A stretch of 64,000 nt of DNA from Fasciola hepatica (taxonomy: Eukaryota; Platyhelminthes; Trematoda; Plagiorchiida; Fasciolidae). The first letter of the stretch is position 1. Every line of letters starts with the position of its first letter. Below the pieces are notes generated by a model that ran no database searches, had not been told where the DNA came from, and was given only the letters and a program-made list of their open reading frames with translations. Below, in pieces: positions 59,745 to 64,000 of this stretch. The DNA lies in contig CANUEZ040000129.1 of NCBI GenBank assembly GCA_948099385.1, forward strand, positions 7,756,501-7,820,500. The letters run 5' to 3'. Position numbers and translations under genes: made by a program.

Positions 59745-60841
59745 GTATGAATGCATCAGTTTCATTATACTTGCAGTGGTAATTTGGAACATTACTGTCA
59801 CTTTGTCGTGGCATATTCAGTCTAACTATTCGGTTTAATTCGTGAAAATTCAACCCAGGATTTTTCCCGTCTACTGGTTTCTGAGGTTCGGGTAAACAGT
59901 TGTCAGCACAGACCTATGCACTGAGCTAGAACATCGTTCAGTATGATAATTCCATGTCGTAAGAATTTTCACCATCATCGTATTTGCATCACAAACAGGT
60001 AAGATCATCAGAGTGGTGGTGTTGTCTTTCACCTTTATGACGGCTTTACTGCTACAAATCACAACACTTTCAGAGGCCGGACAATCTTATCTATACGCTT
60101 CCATTGAACAATTGGTTGGTTGAATTTGGAATCGTATTAGCCTTTGCATATTGCACTGTTAAAGATACTGCTCGAGATGTATCTTTGTGTCAGTATACGG
60201 GAATCAATGATTTGAAAATGTCGTCAGATTTATCTAATGCTCTTTTTCATTCACGAATAATTCGATGGGATAAAAACAAAAGAAGTCTAATTTGTTCATC
60301 GTACTTTTTCCTGACTCACACGTAATATAGTCAGTTGTAAACGAATTTTCTTATATTTCGTTACTGCAAAAATATGACCTATTGGCAATCATCACCACTC
60401 TCCTTGCCTCTAAGGAATCAATGTGACAACGATCTCAGTTGTACGGACTCGACTCACTTTAGGGATGAATAAAAGTCCCAAATGTATAACACTTCGTTAA
60501 CATCAAATGACCCACCCCAACTTTTATGTCGAGGATCCATCCCCACCTGCATCCACCCCTCCCTCCGGGCCTAGACTCGCATTACACGCATACACGCATA
60601 CACGCATAAATAAACAAACTCCGTTTTGCACCCAATGTATTTTGATTACACTTAAAATTATCAAATGTTGTGCCATCAGAAATTATCAGATTGTCAGATT
60701 TTCCCAAAGTTTGGAAGCCCAAAACGTCACATTCTATAAAACGTTCCCAATATCATATAAGCCAGTCCCATTGACGCACTGTAGGGAGAGGACTCCAGAA
60801 ATTGGCACACGGTTGTCTAAGTCCTTTCTCACGTTTAACAG
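59745..60841. other. Stretch without a confident gene
   Basis: Holds a 112-codon ORF (60507-60845, starting MTHPNFYVEDP) and an ACACGCAT short tandem repeat at about 60586-60609. No domain was recognised. Confidence 0.4.
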
Positions 60842-61297
60842 ATGAAAACAAATCATCTATTGAACCGACCAATGAAGTGGTACTTTTGGTTCTGGTCTAG
60901 TAACAAACACATGTTGCTCGTTGGTGGGGGGTCATTCAGTGCACTCATAGCCTATTGGTCTCCATTCAAGAAGCTAACAGACACTGAGTATATTCAACAG
61001 GAAGTCAGTGTGAATTATCGGTGTGAGTACATCAACAGAGAGCCACCAATAAATCAGAAGTCGAAGATTATAGAAATTATGTGTGAAACAAAGGCAACGC
61101 AAACCCCTCTGACGGAAAGTTCTAGCTCTTCACGGAAAACCGTGCAGAATGCGAACGTAAACAAGTCTCTGGCTGAACATCATATCATTGTAAGCTTGGG
61201 TCTGCAAAGCTTTTATCTGAAGGCAGAGCAAGCATTTGACGAAGCAAATGATGTCACTTTCCAATGGTTGTTGAATATGAGCGAAAAATGCGGTTGA
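60842..61297 (+). CDS. Unrecognised 151-codon ORF with one possible membrane segment
   Basis: It opens with ATG directly after an AACAG sequence and ends in TGA. Residues about 22-42 (HMLLVGGGSFSALIAYW) are hydrophobic enough for a membrane segment. The remainder is polar, with a Ser run, and acidic/amphipathic towards the end (AEQAFDEANDVTFQWLL). No family was recognised and no homologue exists in this window. Apart from transposon and microsatellite ORFs it is among the longest open frames here. It could be chance, an exon read through its borders, or a small gene. Confidence 0.2.
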   Translation: MKTNHLLNRPMKWYFWFWSSNKHMLLVGGGSFSALIAYWSPFKKLTDTEYIQQEVSVNYRCEYINREPPINQKSKIIEIMCETKATQTPLTESSSSSRKTVQNANVNKSLAEHHIIVSLGLQSFYLKAEQAFDEANDVTFQWLLNMSEKCG

Positions 61298-61796
61298 TAC
61301 ACATAGTAGAAGATGCGATCTGTAAGAAAGCCATGAACTTCTCTGCTACCATAGAAGAGTCTGACTGAAAAGCCTCTAAAGATTGTCTCAACTGCCGGAA
61401 ACAGATAGGTGCGTTGCATTCACCCAAAATAAGTAGAAGGTTTTGCTTTATTATCATATTTAGAGTCAGCGAGACGGGGTCGTGAAAAAATCGATGGATT
61501 TTCGATTGGTTATCGAAACCTAAATAAAACTTGTGCGGCAGAGGATATTTCCAATGCTAATAAAATGCATCTCATTATATTGCTTTTACCAAACGAAATT
61601 TACAAGTGTGTGACGCTTGGAGATCTGAAAAGATTGTCCTGAAAGCCACAATATCATTGCTACTTTGCCGCATTTTTGCAGGTGAAAAATTACCCCGATT
61701 TGTAATTTGGCAAACATATGAATTCCCGTTGTTTTCATGGTTCGGATGAAAAGTGTTTATCATGCAAGCACTAAACCTCACAAAACACATGCATAA
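61298..61796. other. Stretch without recognisable genes
   Basis: Nothing recognised; it ends where repeat R1 copy B begins. Confidence 0.4.
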
Positions 61797-62475
61797 ATTT
61801 AAACATTTGGATGAATGGGGAGAACAGAAAAATTCTGCTTCTTGTGAATATCGCATCATTTCATTCAGCTAGTTCTCTGTAGTCTACCTTCCACTGGCAA
61901 GTCATTCATTCAGAGTGCATGGCGGTGAGTCAACTGATCCTAGTATAATGACGAAGCCAGACATATACGCACACCGAATTTCACACTAGCACTCATACAC
62001 AGTCACGAGAAACTGCATAAAAATGACAGTACGATAAAATCATTCCGTGCACTTTGTGTGGTGGATAGCGTAGAAAACGAAAAGCTTGGAAAACGCAAGA
62101 GCAATTTTGACATTTCGAAAGCTGTGAATTCCAGTAGGTTAGCTTGGACATAACGGGATCCATTGGATTACCTTGTACATCCATTTAAATGGATCCGTTT
62201 GATTTACAAGGTGGAGTAGTTAGTTTGTTTGGTGTGATATGCCACTTTGTTACCAATGGGTAAAATGGGTCACGGGTATCTCAAGTGGGCTTCCACGGTT
62301 GGTATTCATTGCGGGCTAGGATGCGCAAATTACCGATCGATGATTGGAAACACTCAATCGGCAACTCAGCTTTCCGTCAAGGAAGCCCGAGTTTTCAATA
62401 AAATGTATTTCAACGGAATAGGGAGCCGACTGATTCGAAGGAAAGTATCCAGCTGCGAATCAAAAGGTGTTTGGT
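61797..62475 (+). repeat. Repeat family R1, copy B (5'-truncated)
   Basis: Matches 36853-37520 of copy A with high identity, starting at the CATTTGGATGAATGGGGAG stretch. The nested palindrome is conserved at 62179-62194 with flanking ACCTTGTA/TACAAGGT, and so is the CAATAAAATGTATTTC stretch at about 62395. Confidence 0.8.
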
Positions 62476-63127
62476 ATATCAAGATAAAATGTGACCCGGG
62501 TGAGTACAGCCATAAACAGAAAGCGAATAAAATGAACTCGGCAGTGATTTCTTTCTATTTAGGTCCATTACCACATCGCACAAATTCAATGAAATGTTGA
62601 GATTCCTCTTGTCAATTGGTTTCACATGTATTTTCCAAATCTTGCTTATATCGATCAATCGGTTCACAATCTAGCAACATCCCAATCGCTTTGATGAACA
62701 GAAAGACGAGGAGTCCGCCTAAACACCGTTTGTGGTTTGTGTTAGTTGGTTAGACCTCACAGAAATTGCCTACTATTATGACATGAGGTACGGGAAATGA
62801 TACTAGTTTATTGAATTACCTACATGTAGTTACCAAACCATCTCCTAAACATCCAGTGCGACAAAGGCATTCACTCAAACTTCCGGTACATCAAAATGGT
62901 ATATTTTACGGTGAAGCTGTATGCAGTAATGGCAGACATTCTACGTTGTTTCAGAGAAAGTTATCAAACCAAAACACAATTAAAGTTTGTTATATTGAGA
63001 CTGGAATACTTATGTATATACTCAGTATCTGTTTGCGTCTTGAGTGGCGGCCAATAGACTATGAGGGCACCGACTGACACGTCACTGACAAGCAGCCCGT
63101 CTTTGTAGGTAGAGCAGAATAAAGGAT
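62476..63127. other. Stretch between R1 copies B and C
   Basis: Only short ORFs (88 codons, 62811-63077). Nothing recognised. Confidence 0.4.
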
Positions 63128-64000
63128 ACTACTTAATCGTTCGGTGTGTAGCGGCAGCCATCTTCTTTCATGTTTTTAACACGTCCATTGTTTAACTGTA
63201 CGTTGGCTATCAAGCACGGTTGCCATTTGATCGTTGCTCTAGCGCACGCTCTTACGCACACTCTCAAATACACGCTAACCACTCTCTCCCCCAAGGGGCT
63301 TCTTGTTCTCACTGGTCGCAAAGAATACCGTTCTGGGTAACAATCGTACTGTGCCGAACATTGGAGTAACTTGCAGGTGGTCCAAATAACACGAAGGACC
63401 GAAGAACACGTTTATTAGGGAAACTGCGAAGTTAGGTTTAGCTGTTATCGTGTCAGAACCGAGATCGGTTCGGAGTACATCAAGAAATCGATGCCAGATA
63501 TAAAATACTATGGTAAAAAAATTCTTCTTTAACACACTGTAGTCGAAGCCTTGGTAGGTTGTCGATATTTCAGCCACCACGGGTAACCATTTAAAAGACT
63601 GTTTACACAACCGATAGTAAGACCTTCGGTGCGACCATTTAAAGGATTTAAACATTTGGATGAATGGGGAGAACATAAAAATCCTGCTCCTTGTGAATAT
63701 ACCATCATTTCATTCAGCTAGTTCTCTGTAGTCTACTAAAGGATTACCATTTCTACCTCCCACTCGCAAGTCATTCATTCAGAGTGCATGGCGGCGAGAC
63801 AACTGGCCCTAGTATAGTGACGAAACTAGACATATACGCACACCGAATTTCACAATAGGACTCATACACAGTCACGAGAAACTGCATAAAAATGACAGTA
63901 CGATAAAATCATTCCGTGCACTTTGTGTGGTGGCTAGCGTAGAAAACGAAAAGCTGGGAAAACGCAAGAGCAGTTTTGACATGTCAATAGCTGTGAATTC
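63128..64000 (+). repeat. Repeat family R1, copy C (runs off the window)
   Basis: Matches copy A from about 63205 onward (TTGCCATTTGATCGTTGCTC). It extends about 75 bp further 5' than A; this extra part is shared with fragment D. The window ends before the palindrome region. Confidence 0.8.

Noticed and set aside
1..64000. CRISPR array, prophage, operon or other prokaryotic systems
   Set aside because: No regularly spaced repeats, no ribosome-binding-site-led gene runs, and all recognisable proteins are eukaryotic transposon proteins.

Overview
This is eukaryotic, gene-poor, repeat-dense DNA. There is no operon layout, and long stop-rich stretches separate single transposon ORFs. The element mix is Penelope-like retroelements with GIY-YIG endonuclease, an RTE-like LINE ending in a short TAAG-type repeat, a Ty3/gypsy relic, a Helitron and tRNA-headed SINEs. 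This suits a flatworm, most likely a trematode, but that is inference from element style; no diagnostic host gene was recognised.

Layout. 0.4-2.6 kb and 24.6-26.9 kb are two diverged copies of one segment, each ending in a 137-nt putative coding exon of identical length, phase and stop position. 6.9-9.3 kb holds a decayed Penelope-like element (PLE1, minus strand) between inverted arms, next to a Ty3/gypsy pol relic (9.4-11.6 kb, minus). 27.9-30.2 kb holds a 5'-truncated LINE with an uninterrupted RT ORF (minus). At 33.9, 43.4, 44.9, 47.5 and 55.7 kb are SINE heads or bodies. 36.4-37.5, 61.8-62.5 and 63.1-64.0 kb are copies of an unclassified dispersed repeat, with a short inverted copy at 58.8 kb. 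43.7-44.1 kb is a long ATGT microsatellite.

45.7-54.05 kb is a nested cluster: a broken Helitron Rep gene (itself carrying an insertion), a young PLE2 with an intact 640-codon RT/endonuclease ORF and near-identical inverted arms, and a decayed PLE3 in the opposite orientation that abuts it. A further PLE endonuclease fragment at 56.3-56.9 kb has its two halves on opposite strands, as if by a local inversion.

The most notable points are the inverted-arm architecture shared by three PLEs, a hammerhead-ribozyme-like fold in both arms of PLE2, a foldback that makes the PLE2 ORF N-terminus artefactual, and faint host-gene signals on the + strand. The latter are phase-compatible candidate exons at 19.7, 33.0 and 42.7 kb, plus isolated candidates at 24.1, 38.3 and 59.7 kb. 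All host exon calls are weak and rest only on splice-site and frame reading by eye.
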